The notes below the pieces were generated by a model that searched no databases, was not told the DNA's origin, and was given only the letters and a program-made list of their open reading frames with translations. Made by a program: the position numbers and the translations under genes. This document shows positions 56,053 to 64,000 of a DNA stretch of 64,000 nucleotides, piece by piece (positions within the stretch are counted from its first letter, which is position 1; each line of letters begins with the position of its first letter). Source of the stretch: an uncultured Actinomycetaceae bacterium (GTDB lineage: Bacteria > Actinomycetota > Actinomycetes > Actinomycetales > Actinomycetaceae); NCBI GenBank assembly GCA_902464405.1, contig CABQJD010000005.1, forward strand, positions 73,975-137,974. The letters are read 5' to 3'.

Positions 56053-58659
56053 GTGATACATACAAACTCTGTGCCTATGTCTAAGATGAATGCTGATGAA
56101 GCACGTGCCCGTTGGCAAACTCTTGCTCCCGTGCTTCTTACTGCACAAGATGCTTATCATTCTGGTTCGGAGCCGACGATGGTCGATGCTTCCTACGATG
56201 CATTGATTCACGAAATGCGAATGCTGGAAGATTGCTTTCCTGAGTTGTGGAATCCAGATTCTCCTACTACGAAAGTTGGTGCGAAAGTTGCCCGCGGCGG
56301 TTTGCCTGAGATCGCTCATCGAGAGCGTCTGTACTCGCTGCAAGATGTTTTTTCTCGAGAAGAGCTGTGCTCCTGGTTTACAGGGCTACAAGATCTGCTT
56401 CCTGCAGATTCGCTGTTTACTGCTGAAGTAAAAGTTGATGGTCTTGCTTTGAACCTTACTTACGAGCATGGCGTGTTGGCGAGGGCGGCAACCAGAGGCG
56501 ATGGCGTCATTGGCGAAGATGTGACGGCAAATGTGAGGGCAATTTCTGCAGTTCCGCTCACTTTAGCTGGATCAAGCGACGATATTCCCGAGCTTGTGGA
56601 AGTGCGCGGGGAAGTATATTTTCCTGTAGAAGAATTTGAAAAATTTAACGCATCGGTAGCGCAGCGAAATATCAATATCGATGCCAGAAATGCGAAAATA
56701 AAAGAATATAACCGAGAAATTTCAAAGAAAAATAAAGAAATACGCACTCGCAACGAACTGTGTTCTCCTGCAGATAGAGAGCCAGAGATTGCACGTAAAC
56801 GCATCGAACCTCGCCTGAAAGAATTTGCTAATCCGCGCAATGCCGCTGCAGGTGCTTTACGCCAGGAGGATTCTTCGGCATTTTCTTTGCATTCGCTGAG
56901 TTTTATTGCGCACGGTATTGGCAGTTTGGAAGGGGCGAGCCAAAGCGTTAGAAATCATTGCGCAAGTCAAAGCGGCGTGTATGCTCAATTCTCCCAGTGG
57001 GGTATTCCTGTGTCTCGTGAAACCGTCACCCTCACATCGATTGAGCAGATTAATCAGTTTCTCGATCGCTATGAGCATGCGCGTGATTCGCTGGAATTCC
57101 AGTTCGATGGCGCCGTCATCAAGGTTGATAATCGTGATGTACAAGAGGCGATTGGATATACGAGCCGTGTGCCGAAGTGGGCAATTGCATACAAATTTCC
57201 GCCGCAAGAAGTGCAAACGCAACTGCTGGATATTCAGGTGCAAGTCGGCCGTACAGGTCGCGTCACCCCTTTTGCTGTAATGACGCCAGTGCTTATCGAT
57301 GGATCGACTGTCGAGAAAGCAACTTTGCATAATCCGAGTGAGGTTGAGCGTAAAGGCGTGCTCATCGGAGATACGGTGATTGTGCGTAAAGCGGGAGACG
57401 TGATTCCGGAGATTGTCGGACCTGTGCGGGCGCAGCGTGACGGTTCTGAACGAGCGTTTATTATGCCCACGCATTGTCCAGTATGCGGCGCTGCTGTTGA
57501 AGCAATTAAAGAGGGTGATGTTGATATGCGCTGCACAAATCCAGCAACCTGCCCTGCGCAAATTACTGGGCGAGTTGAGCATATCGGCGCTCGCGGTGGG
57601 TTAGATATCGAATCATTGGGTGAAAAAATGGCGCTGGCCCTCACGAATCCAGAAGATGAGCGAGCAGATGCGCTTGCTGCGCTTTTACAGGGGCATTCGC
57701 TGCGTATTGAGACTGCTGACTCGCGTGATCCAGTTGTTATAACGTTGCCGCCAGATAGAGCACGTGAACTCGGGCTTATCGATGCTGATGGGGTATTCCT
57801 CTATCACGAAGATCTTATCCCTGCGCATATACAAAAAACGTTAGGTATTCCTCCTGCTCAAACACCTATTCTTCCCACAGAAGCGGGGCTTTTTTCTCTC
57901 AGTGCTCAAGCGCTGCGAGACGTATGTACTTGGCAGCGTGTGGCAAGTGATTCTTCGCGGGCGCAGTCTTCTAAGGGAGAAGAACGAGAGGTGACGGCAA
58001 GAGCGGGAGATTATCGTTACCGTCCTGTATTTTGGAGAAAAATCGCATCATCTACAGATGCATCTTTTTATTCTTCCGAGGGATGGGTGCCCTCTAAGGC
58101 GCTCGAAACGATGCTGGATCAGCTTGAGCATGCAAAAACAAAGCCGTTATGGAGGCAGATCGTTGCGTTAAATATTCGCCATGTTGGTCCAGAAGCTGCT
58201 AAAGCGCTTGCTAAAGAGTTCGGTTCGCTCGATGCAATTGTTGCTGCTGGAGTAGAAGGTTTAGCGGCAGTGAACGGCGTCGGTGAGGTGATTGCTCAGA
58301 GCATCATGAGCTGGTTTTCCGTGCCGTGGCATCAGGAAATTGTGCGATCATGGCGTGCGGCTGGCGTCACTTTTTGTGATGAACATGCAGGAGAATCAGA
58401 TAAAATGTCGGCTTTTGCGCAAACTTTGGCAGGCATGACGATTGCGGCAACAGGCTCCTTTGAGGGGTATACGCGTGAGGGTATAAAAGAGGAAATTGAA
58501 GCGCATGGTGGGAAAGCTGCCAGTTCAGTCAGCAAGAAGACGACGGCTGTGGTCGTCGGGGTCAATGCTGGGTCGAAAGCCGAGAAAGCTGCGGCGTTAG
58601 GGATTCCAATGCTTGACGAAGCTCAGTTTGCCGAGTTGCTGCGCACAGGAGTTCTCTAG
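56053..58659 (+). CDS. ligA: NAD-dependent DNA ligase LigA, long form
   Basis: 868 residues, about 170-200 longer than the usual family size. It seals nicks during replication and repair. Adenylated lysine K127 is in AEVKVDGLAL; the adenylation and OB domains (VQVGRTGRVTPFAVMTPV), the four-cysteine zinc site (CPVCGAA ... CTNPATCPAQ), HhH region and a C-terminal BRCT domain are intact. Two insertions explain the length: a charged stretch at about 204-250 in the adenylation domain, and about 100 extra residues between about 531 and 675, after SLGEKMALAL. The GTG start lacks a good Shine-Dalgarno; ATGs at 56077 and 56086 are possible. Confidence 0.95.
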   Translation: MIHTNSVPMSKMNADEARARWQTLAPVLLTAQDAYHSGSEPTMVDASYDALIHEMRMLEDCFPELWNPDSPTTKVGAKVARGGLPEIAHRERLYSLQDVFSREELCSWFTGLQDLLPADSLFTAEVKVDGLALNLTYEHGVLARAATRGDGVIGEDVTANVRAISAVPLTLAGSSDDIPELVEVRGEVYFPVEEFEKFNASVAQRNINIDARNAKIKEYNREISKKNKEIRTRNELCSPADREPEIARKRIEPRLKEFANPRNAAAGALRQEDSSAFSLHSLSFIAHGIGSLEGASQSVRNHCASQSGVYAQFSQWGIPVSRETVTLTSIEQINQFLDRYEHARDSLEFQFDGAVIKVDNRDVQEAIGYTSRVPKWAIAYKFPPQEVQTQLLDIQVQVGRTGRVTPFAVMTPVLIDGSTVEKATLHNPSEVERKGVLIGDTVIVRKAGDVIPEIVGPVRAQRDGSERAFIMPTHCPVCGAAVEAIKEGDVDMRCTNPATCPAQITGRVEHIGARGGLDIESLGEKMALALTNPEDERADALAALLQGHSLRIETADSRDPVVITLPPDRARELGLIDADGVFLYHEDLIPAHIQKTLGIPPAQTPILPTEAGLFSLSAQALRDVCTWQRVASDSSRAQSSKGEEREVTARAGDYRYRPVFWRKIASSTDASFYSSEGWVPSKALETMLDQLEHAKTKPLWRQIVALNIRHVGPEAAKALAKEFGSLDAIVAAGVEGLAAVNGVGEVIAQSIMSWFSVPWHQEIVRSWRAAGVTFCDEHAGESDKMSAFAQTLAGMTIAATGSFEGYTREGIKEEIEAHGGKAASSVSKKTTAVVVGVNAGSKAEKAAALGIPMLDEAQFAELLRTGVL

Positions 58660-58792
58660 GTGTAGATATATGCGCCGAAGTAGGACTGAAGCGGATAGAA
58701 GCGAACCGAAGCGAAACGGGCGTAAACGTGAAGTGAACGCAAACGAACTGAAGTTCTATAAATAGCTGTAGCTTTAGCAGGGGGTAGAAATT
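58660..58792. other. Short intergenic region with a degenerate GAAGCGAA-like repeat
   Basis: Between convergent ligA and the phospholipase D gene. GAAGCGGATA, GAAGCGAACC, GAAGCGAAAC and looser copies run from about 58688 to 58752, strongly purine-biased on the + strand. No terminator hairpin was found. Confidence 0.4.
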
Positions 58793-60055
58793 TTATAGGA
58801 GCGCTCCGAACGGTTTGAGCAGCCGCTCACCAAGGCGCGCACTGAATCCTCGTTTTTCCCATGCTTCGTGTGTGAGTTCGTGAGAATTTTCGAGATCAAG
58901 CTTGAAGATTTTTTCCATTGCGGCAGCGGTATTTGCGTTGAAAATTTCGAGGTTAATTTCAAAATTTCCAGCCATAGAAAGGCGGTCTATATTCGTGGTT
59001 CCTACAGTGCTCCAGACGCCGTCTATCGTCATCGTCTTAGCATGAACCATCGCTTCACTGTAGAGGAAGATGCGCACACCGCCAGCGAGCAGTTCAGTGT
59101 AATAAGGGCGTCCTACCCAGTCAGCAATAATATGGTTGGAGTATTCAGGGATAAGTATGCGCACGTCTACGCCGCGTTGAGCCGCGTGAATGAGGGCGTG
59201 GCGAATTCCTTCATCTGGAATAAAGTACCCCATCGTGATCCATACCCGCTTCGAAGCGCGATCAATTGCTTCCATATAGAGAGCGCGCACAGGATACGAG
59301 TTGAAAGCGGGAGTATTCACGTGTGCGCGCAGGGAGCTTTCCCATGAGCCGGAGCCGGTATCGGGTATTTCCGGCTGGCGTTTGCGGTTGTAGTAAAGGT
59401 TCCACATATCGATAAACGCATTTTCGATTTCCCATACTTGCGGGCCTTGCACGCGTGCGTGGGTATCTCGCCAGTGATGTGCATATAGATCGCCGATGTT
59501 GTATCCGCCCACAAAAGCGATGCGGGAATCAACGCAGAGAATTTTTCTGTGGTCACGGCCTTTTTTGCGCGCATTGCCCGTTAAAATTCCCGGGCGGATC
59601 AGGGGAAATCGGATCACGTGCAGATTCGGCATATCGGGATAACGCCGAAAGCGCGGATCTTGGTTGATATTGCCAAACGTATCGAGAATGATATAGACGT
59701 TTACGCCGCGTTCAGCTGCTTTAATGAGTTCATTTTTATATGCGAAACCTATACGGTCTGCTTTCATAATAAACATTTCAAAAAAGATATGATCTTTTGC
59801 TGCTCGGATTGCTTCAAGCTGATCGTTGTATGTGTCTTCCCCGTATGTGTACAAGCGCATAGACGATTGAGAAACCTGCACATCAACAGGTGCGTGGTGA
59901 GGAAATGTGCCGCGTTGAGGATTGCGGCGTTTGCGGTGCTCGTCGATGGCGATAATCGTGCCGATTGCCGTGGCTTGTGCGCTCACGAGTAAAGCAGCGG
60001 ACCATTTCGCTGCAGTAATCAGCTTTGCCTTCGTCGATTTACGTAATTTCACCAT
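58793..60055 (-). CDS. Cardiolipin synthase-like phospholipase D protein
   Basis: 420 residues. An N-terminal basic segment with a membrane helix (AALLVSAQATAIGTIIAI) is followed by two phospholipase D catalytic motifs: HRKILCVDSRIAFVGGYN and HAKTMTIDGVWSTVGTTNID. Both HxKxxxxD sets are complete, consistent with phosphatidyl transfer to make cardiolipin; other PLD-family activities cannot be ruled out. It is upstream of, and divergent from, gatC. Confidence 0.86.
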   Translation of the reverse strand: MVKLRKSTKAKLITAAKWSAALLVSAQATAIGTIIAIDEHRKRRNPQRGTFPHHAPVDVQVSQSSMRLYTYGEDTYNDQLEAIRAAKDHIFFEMFIMKADRIGFAYKNELIKAAERGVNVYIILDTFGNINQDPRFRRYPDMPNLHVIRFPLIRPGILTGNARKKGRDHRKILCVDSRIAFVGGYNIGDLYAHHWRDTHARVQGPQVWEIENAFIDMWNLYYNRKRQPEIPDTGSGSWESSLRAHVNTPAFNSYPVRALYMEAIDRASKRVWITMGYFIPDEGIRHALIHAAQRGVDVRILIPEYSNHIIADWVGRPYYTELLAGGVRIFLYSEAMVHAKTMTIDGVWSTVGTTNIDRLSMAGNFEINLEIFNANTAAAMEKIFKLDLENSHELTHEAWEKRGFSARLGERLLKPFGALL

Positions 60056-60131
60056 GCATTTATCCTAATGCACTATCTCGTGTGAGTAATCTTCATTCGC
60101 TGCGCAGCCTCCTTCGCATTAGACTAATCCT

Positions 60132-60431
60132 ATGGCTTCAATAGATAGAAATGAGGTGGCTCGAGTGGCCACTCTCGCACGTATTGCCCTCACGGATGAG
60201 GAAATCGATCAGTACTCAACCCAGCTTTCGGCGATTTCAGACGCTGTGGCGAAGGTATCGGAAGTGGCAACGCCAGATGTGCTGGCAACGTCACACCCAA
60301 TTGCGCTCGCAAATGTGTGGCGTGACGACGTAATCGCTGATCCCGGCGTGAATCGTGAGGAAGTTCTTGCGATGGCACCTGCCTCGGAAGAAGGCAAGTT
60401 TAAGGTTCCGCAGATTTTAGGGGAGGAGTGA
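60132..60431 (+). CDS. gatC: Asp/Glu-tRNA amidotransferase subunit C
   Basis: 99 residues. The small wrapping subunit that holds GatA and GatB together; it opens with the family's EVARVATLARIALTDEEID and ends VPQILGEE. Directly followed by gatA, its stop sitting three bases before the gatA ATG. Confidence 0.95.
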   Translation: MASIDRNEVARVATLARIALTDEEIDQYSTQLSAISDAVAKVSEVATPDVLATSHPIALANVWRDDVIADPGVNREEVLAMAPASEEGKFKVPQILGEE

Positions 60432-60433
60432 GT

Positions 60434-61978
60434 ATGCACATGGAAACTCAGTTGTTTGAAAAATCAGCGCACGAGCTTGCGCAGCTGCTTAATGCTGGTG
60501 AGGTGACGAGTGTGCAACTTACACAGCTTTTCCTGGATCGTATCGCTGAGCTGGATCCTGTGCTGTGTGCTTTTCTTTATGTCGATGCTGAAGGTGCCCT
60601 TGCGCAGGCAGCTGCTGTAGATGCTGATCGTGCGGCAGGAAAAGAGCTGCCACTATTCGCTGGTGTGCCAGTTGCTATCAAGGATAATATGTGCCAGCAT
60701 GGCGTCCCCACGACGTGTGCGTCAAAAATGCTTGAAGGTTGGCGTCCTCCATACGATGCTACTGTCGTCAAGAAATTGCATGAGGCGCGTTTGCCGATTG
60801 TTGGGCATACCAATATGGATGAATTTGCTATGGGTTCGACTACAGAAAATTCGGCATTCGGATCCACGCGCAATCCTTGGGATATCGAACGTGTGCCAGG
60901 AGGGTCGTCAGGTGGCAGTGCTGTCGCGGTGGCAGCGCATCTTGTACCGTGGGCGCTTGGCTCAGATACGGGTGGATCGATTCGTCAGCCTGCAGCTTTC
61001 AATGGGCTGGTAGGAGCAAAGCCAACCTACGGCGCTGTGTCGCGATACGGTTTGGTAGCTATGGCAAGTTCACTTGATCAAATCGGACCTTTTGCTCTCA
61101 CTGTTGCAGATGCTGCAGCTTTGCACGAGATTGTTGCTGGATATGATCCGCACGATTCGACGTCACTTCCCGATAATGAAGAGAGTCCTGTGCGCTTTGC
61201 AGAAGATGGAAGTGCTGTGGCGTCTGGCGGCGCGGGGAGCGCGGCTGGGTTGCGAGTCGGTATCGTCAAAGAAATGATGGGTGAAGGCTTTGATTCTGAT
61301 GTTCTTGCCGTGTTCAATACGGTAATCAGTGAGTTGAAGTCTCGCGGTGCTGAAATTGTTGAAGTGAGCTGCCCGAGTTTGGAGTATTCGCTGGGTGCGT
61401 ATTATCTGATTATGCCAGCTGAAGTTTCTTCAAACCTTGCTCGTTTCGATGGTGTGCGCTACGGGAATCGTGTACTTCCGAAGGAAGGTCCTGTGACGGC
61501 AGAGACGATGATGGCTGCAACTCGTGCTGCAGGTTTCGGTACGGAAGTAAAACGCCGCATTATTCTTGGCACTCATGCTCTTTCTGCTGGTTATTTTGAT
61601 GCGTATTACGGTTCTGCTCAGAAAGTTCGCACACTAGTGCAGCGTGATTTCGCTGCGGCCTTCGAAAAAGTTGATGTATTGCTTTCGCCAACGGCTCCGA
61701 CTGTTGCTTTTAAGAGCGGGCAGCATCAAGATGATCCGCTTGCCATGTATTTGAATGATATTGCGACGATTCCTGCGAATTTGGCAGGTATTCCTGCAAT
61801 AAGTGTGCCTGCTGGGATTTCTGCAGGTTTGCCTGTGGGGCTGCAACTTATGGCGCCTGCTCATGAAGATGCGCGTCTATACAAATATGCTGCTGTAATT
61901 GAGGGTGTGGCTGATAGTGCTGCTGCGAGGGTGCCTGCCGAAAGACTTGAAACGCTCACTGGAAAGGGTGAAGAGTGA
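60434..61978 (+). CDS. gatA: Asp/Glu-tRNA amidotransferase subunit A
   Basis: 514 residues, amidase-signature glutaminase. It releases ammonia for converting Glu-tRNA(Gln) to Gln-tRNA(Gln), and Asp-tRNA(Asn) where used. The Ser-Ser-Lys triad is K83 in VAIKDNM, S158 in PGGSSGGSA and S182 in GSDTGGSIRQ. GAGGAG upstream favours the ATG at 60434 over the GTG at 60428. Stop overlaps the gatB start (TGATG). Confidence 0.96.
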   Translation: MHMETQLFEKSAHELAQLLNAGEVTSVQLTQLFLDRIAELDPVLCAFLYVDAEGALAQAAAVDADRAAGKELPLFAGVPVAIKDNMCQHGVPTTCASKMLEGWRPPYDATVVKKLHEARLPIVGHTNMDEFAMGSTTENSAFGSTRNPWDIERVPGGSSGGSAVAVAAHLVPWALGSDTGGSIRQPAAFNGLVGAKPTYGAVSRYGLVAMASSLDQIGPFALTVADAAALHEIVAGYDPHDSTSLPDNEESPVRFAEDGSAVASGGAGSAAGLRVGIVKEMMGEGFDSDVLAVFNTVISELKSRGAEIVEVSCPSLEYSLGAYYLIMPAEVSSNLARFDGVRYGNRVLPKEGPVTAETMMAATRAAGFGTEVKRRIILGTHALSAGYFDAYYGSAQKVRTLVQRDFAAAFEKVDVLLSPTAPTVAFKSGQHQDDPLAMYLNDIATIPANLAGIPAISVPAGISAGLPVGLQLMAPAHEDARLYKYAAVIEGVADSAAARVPAERLETLTGKGEE

Positions 61979-63474
61979 TGGAAGAACTTGTCGCGTATGA
62001 AGATGCTGTAGCGAAATATGATCCTGTGCTCGGTTTGGAAGTTCATGTAGAGCTTGGTACGGCAACGAAGATGTTTGATGCTGCGCCGAACGCTTTTGGT
62101 GGTGAACCGAATACCTTTGTAACGCCCGTCAGTTTAGGCATGCCTGGTTCTCTTCCTGTCGTTAATCACAAGGCGATTGAGTATGCAATCAAACTAGGTT
62201 TAGCTTTAAACTGCACGATTGCTGAGAGCTGCCGTTTTGCTCGAAAGAATTATTTCTATCCAGATTTGTGCAAGAATTTCCAGACGTCACAGAGCGATGA
62301 GCCGTTGTGCTACGACGGTTATCTCGATGTGGAGCTCGATGATGGCGAGGTGTTCCGTGTGCCGATTGAGCGTGCGCACGTGGAGGAAGATGCCGGGAAG
62401 AATACGCACGTAGGTGGCGCAACTGGGCGTATTGAAGGCGCGCAGTATTCTCTTGTTGACTACAATCGTGCAGGTGTGCCGCTTGTTGAAATCGTCACGC
62501 GTCCGATTGAAGGAGCTGGAGCACGTGCGCCAGAAGTGGCTGCAAAATATGTGCAAACAGTGCGCGATATTGCGCGTGCGCTTGGAGTTTCGGAAGCTCG
62601 TATGGAGCGCGGAAATGTGCGTGCCGATGTAAACGTTTCGCTGCGTCCCTCGCCGTCAGATCCTTTGGGCGTGCGCTCAGAGACGAAAAACGTCAATAGC
62701 TTCACAGCCGTGGAAAGTGCGATTCGGTTCGAGATTTCTCGCCAAGCTGCAATTCTTGACGCAGGCGGTGAGGTGTTGCAAGAGACGCGTCACTTCATTG
62801 CTGCCGATGGTACGACAGGACCTGGGCGTGTGAAGAGTGATGCTGACGATTATCGTTATTTCCCTGAGCCTGATCTGGTGCCGATTCAGCCCAGCCGTGA
62901 GTGGGTGGAGGAAATTCGTGCATCGCTTCCAGAGCTTCCTGCAGTGAAACGCAAGCGCTTGAAAGCTGAATGGGGTTTGGCTGATAAGGAAATGCGTGAT
63001 GTTGTAAATGCGGGGGCGTTAATTCTGATCGAAGATTCTGTGCTCGCTGGAGCAACTCCTGCAGGTGCTCGCAAGTGGTGGATGGGGGAGCTTGCTCGTT
63101 ATGCGAAAGAGCATGAGATGGAGCTTGCAGATGTGCCTGTGACGGCCAGGCACGTGGCTGAGCTGGATCAGCTCACAGAGAGTGGAAAACTCACAGATAA
63201 GCTCGCTCGTCAAGCTCTTGAAGGCGTGCTGGCAGGTGAAGGCAGCCCGAGTGAAGTCGTTGCTGCTCGTGGGCTGGAAGTAGTGAGTGACGACGGCGCA
63301 TTGATTGAGGCTGTTGATGAAGCCTTGGCTGCTAATCCTGATATCCTCGCTAAAATTAAGGGTGGAAAAATCCAGGCTGCAGGTGCAATCGTTGGTGCTG
63401 TCATGAAAGCAACTCGAGGGAAAGCGGATGCTGCTCGTGTGGGTGAACTAATTATGGAGCGCGTGCAAGAGTAG
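61978..63474 (+). CDS. gatB: Asp/Glu-tRNA amidotransferase subunit B
   Basis: 498 residues. The tRNA-binding kinase-like subunit: opening LGLEVHVELGTATKMFDAAP, zinc/catalytic core including YNRAGVPLVEIVT and KNVNSFTAVESAIRFE, and the YqeY-like C-terminal tail domain. Translation is coupled to gatA by TGATG overlap at 61976-61980. The presence of gatCAB implies glutaminyl-tRNA formation by transamidation. Confidence 0.96.
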   Translation: MEELVAYEDAVAKYDPVLGLEVHVELGTATKMFDAAPNAFGGEPNTFVTPVSLGMPGSLPVVNHKAIEYAIKLGLALNCTIAESCRFARKNYFYPDLCKNFQTSQSDEPLCYDGYLDVELDDGEVFRVPIERAHVEEDAGKNTHVGGATGRIEGAQYSLVDYNRAGVPLVEIVTRPIEGAGARAPEVAAKYVQTVRDIARALGVSEARMERGNVRADVNVSLRPSPSDPLGVRSETKNVNSFTAVESAIRFEISRQAAILDAGGEVLQETRHFIAADGTTGPGRVKSDADDYRYFPEPDLVPIQPSREWVEEIRASLPELPAVKRKRLKAEWGLADKEMRDVVNAGALILIEDSVLAGATPAGARKWWMGELARYAKEHEMELADVPVTARHVAELDQLTESGKLTDKLARQALEGVLAGEGSPSEVVAARGLEVVSDDGALIEAVDEALAANPDILAKIKGGKIQAAGAIVGAVMKATRGKADAARVGELIMERVQE

Positions 63475-63491
63475 GTGCACGTATTTTAAGG

Positions 63492-63530
63492 AGTGTGGAG
63501 GCTGTATGGTGCAGTCTCCACACTTTTTTG
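63492..63530 (+). terminator. Terminator of gatCAB
   Basis: AGTGTGGAGGCTG (63492-63504) pairs with CAGTCTCCACACT (63512-63524), one G-U pair, followed by TTTTTTG. A strong intrinsic terminator 18 bases past the gatB stop. Confidence 0.9.
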
Positions 63531-63840
63531 TTGCAAAAGCAGTGCTGGACTGATGCTGGTGAGGAGGGGGCGTTTGTGTGTAACTCGTCTTTGGTGGATT
63601 TTTGGCTAGGGTGTGCAGATGGCAGCGAAATGTTTGTGTATTGTGTAATGCCTGCTGTGAGGTTGGCGTTGTGCGAATTGCGCGAATGGCACGGGGTTTT
63701 CGTAGGGAATAGGAAATGTACCCTGCAGATGTGGTAGCAAAGAGCGGAAATTTTAGAGAGAAAATGCCGCTGTAAAATCCATTAAATGGCGCTAAATAAG
63801 GACTTTCTACTGTTGTGATACAGAGCACAGTAAATTCAGT
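63531..63840. other. Intergenic region without a gene
   Basis: About 310 bases between the gatB terminator and a probable rRNA promoter. Nothing I can support as a gene; a frame near 63495-63737 starts inside the terminator and has no ribosome binding site. Confidence 0.5.
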
Positions 63841-64000
63841 TTGACACTTTCAGCGTATCGGGTCTAATCTATAACAGTTGCCTCGCTGGGGCGAAGAACG
63901 AAAAAGAGCATTATAGATGCTAAGAGAGTAGTTCTGAGAATCAGCTGTGGGTGTGTTGTTTGGTGTCTCAATAGTGTGTCAGCTTTTTACTGATTTTGTT
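63841..64000 (+). promoter_or_regulatory. Probable rRNA operon promoter and leader
   Basis: TTGACA (63841-63846), a 16-base spacer and TCTAAT (63863-63868) make a near-consensus promoter. Near the window end, TTTGGTGTCTCAATAGTGTG (63960-63979) resembles the leader motif (TTTGAGAACTCAATAGTGTG type) found shortly before 16S rRNA genes in many actinobacteria. The 16S gene itself would begin beyond the window and is not seen. Confidence 0.6.

Noticed and set aside
63495..63737. 80-codon frame after gatB
   Set aside because: It starts inside the gatCAB terminator hairpin and shows no ribosome binding site or known domain.

Overview
The window is a gene-dense chromosomal segment of a low-to-moderate GC actinobacterium. 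The signature genes are NucS mismatch endonuclease next to the ATP synthase operon, GlgE/maltokinase glucan synthesis, a WhiB1-type regulator convergent with a PdtaS-type histidine kinase, an UvrD2-type helicase followed by a ThiF-like protein, a DUF2342 zincin, a YlbL-type PDZ/Lon protease and a UPF0182 protein, plus GatCAB. GC is near or slightly below 50% by eye, and there are three sortase-anchored surface proteins. This points to the Actinomycetaceae (Actinomyces/Gleimia/Arcanobacterium-like); that placement is inference. I see no phage, insertion sequence, CRISPR array or plasmid genes.

Layout. 1-7192: atpB(partial)EFHAGDC, nucS and a possible 32-residue membrane peptide, tightly overlapping on the + strand. 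7220-11565: an alpha/beta hydrolase, a DivIVA-type coiled-coil protein (-), and an unrecognised membrane protein/lipoprotein pair. 11969-16668: lactate utilisation operon lctP-lutA-lutB-lutC (-). 16888-23000: glgE-mak-glgB (-). 23237-27970: a MATE exporter and a large LPXTG protein with FG-GAP repeats. 28126-36246: glycogen phosphorylase, an ABC substrate-binding lipoprotein and permease of the NMT1/THI5 type, trpS and a glycogen debranching enzyme. With glgB/glgE/mak the window thus holds synthesis, branching, phosphorolysis and debranching of storage alpha-glucan.

36439-46603: mnmA, the UvrD2 helicase and the conserved actinobacterial cluster ThiF-like / zincin / PDZ-Lon / UPF0182. 46657-51757: initiator tRNA with a clear promoter and terminator, then two surface proteins (LSNTG and LARTG sorting signals) separated by about 800 bases of non-coding DNA. 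A near-perfect DtxR/IdeR-type iron operator lies just upstream of the first, and a weaker one precedes the FG-GAP protein. 51910-55779: folA-thyA, a DUF2505 protein, pdtaS and whiB1. 56053-63474: an unusually long NAD-dependent DNA ligase, a cardiolipin synthase-like phospholipase D protein, and gatCAB. The last 160 bases look like the promoter and leader of an rRNA operon whose 16S gene would start just outside the window.

The most interesting material is the pair of probably iron-controlled cell-wall proteins, a thioester-domain adhesin, a possible structured leader RNA before the ABC lipoprotein gene, the conserved but functionally open uvrD2-to-UPF0182 cluster, and the lengthened LigA.
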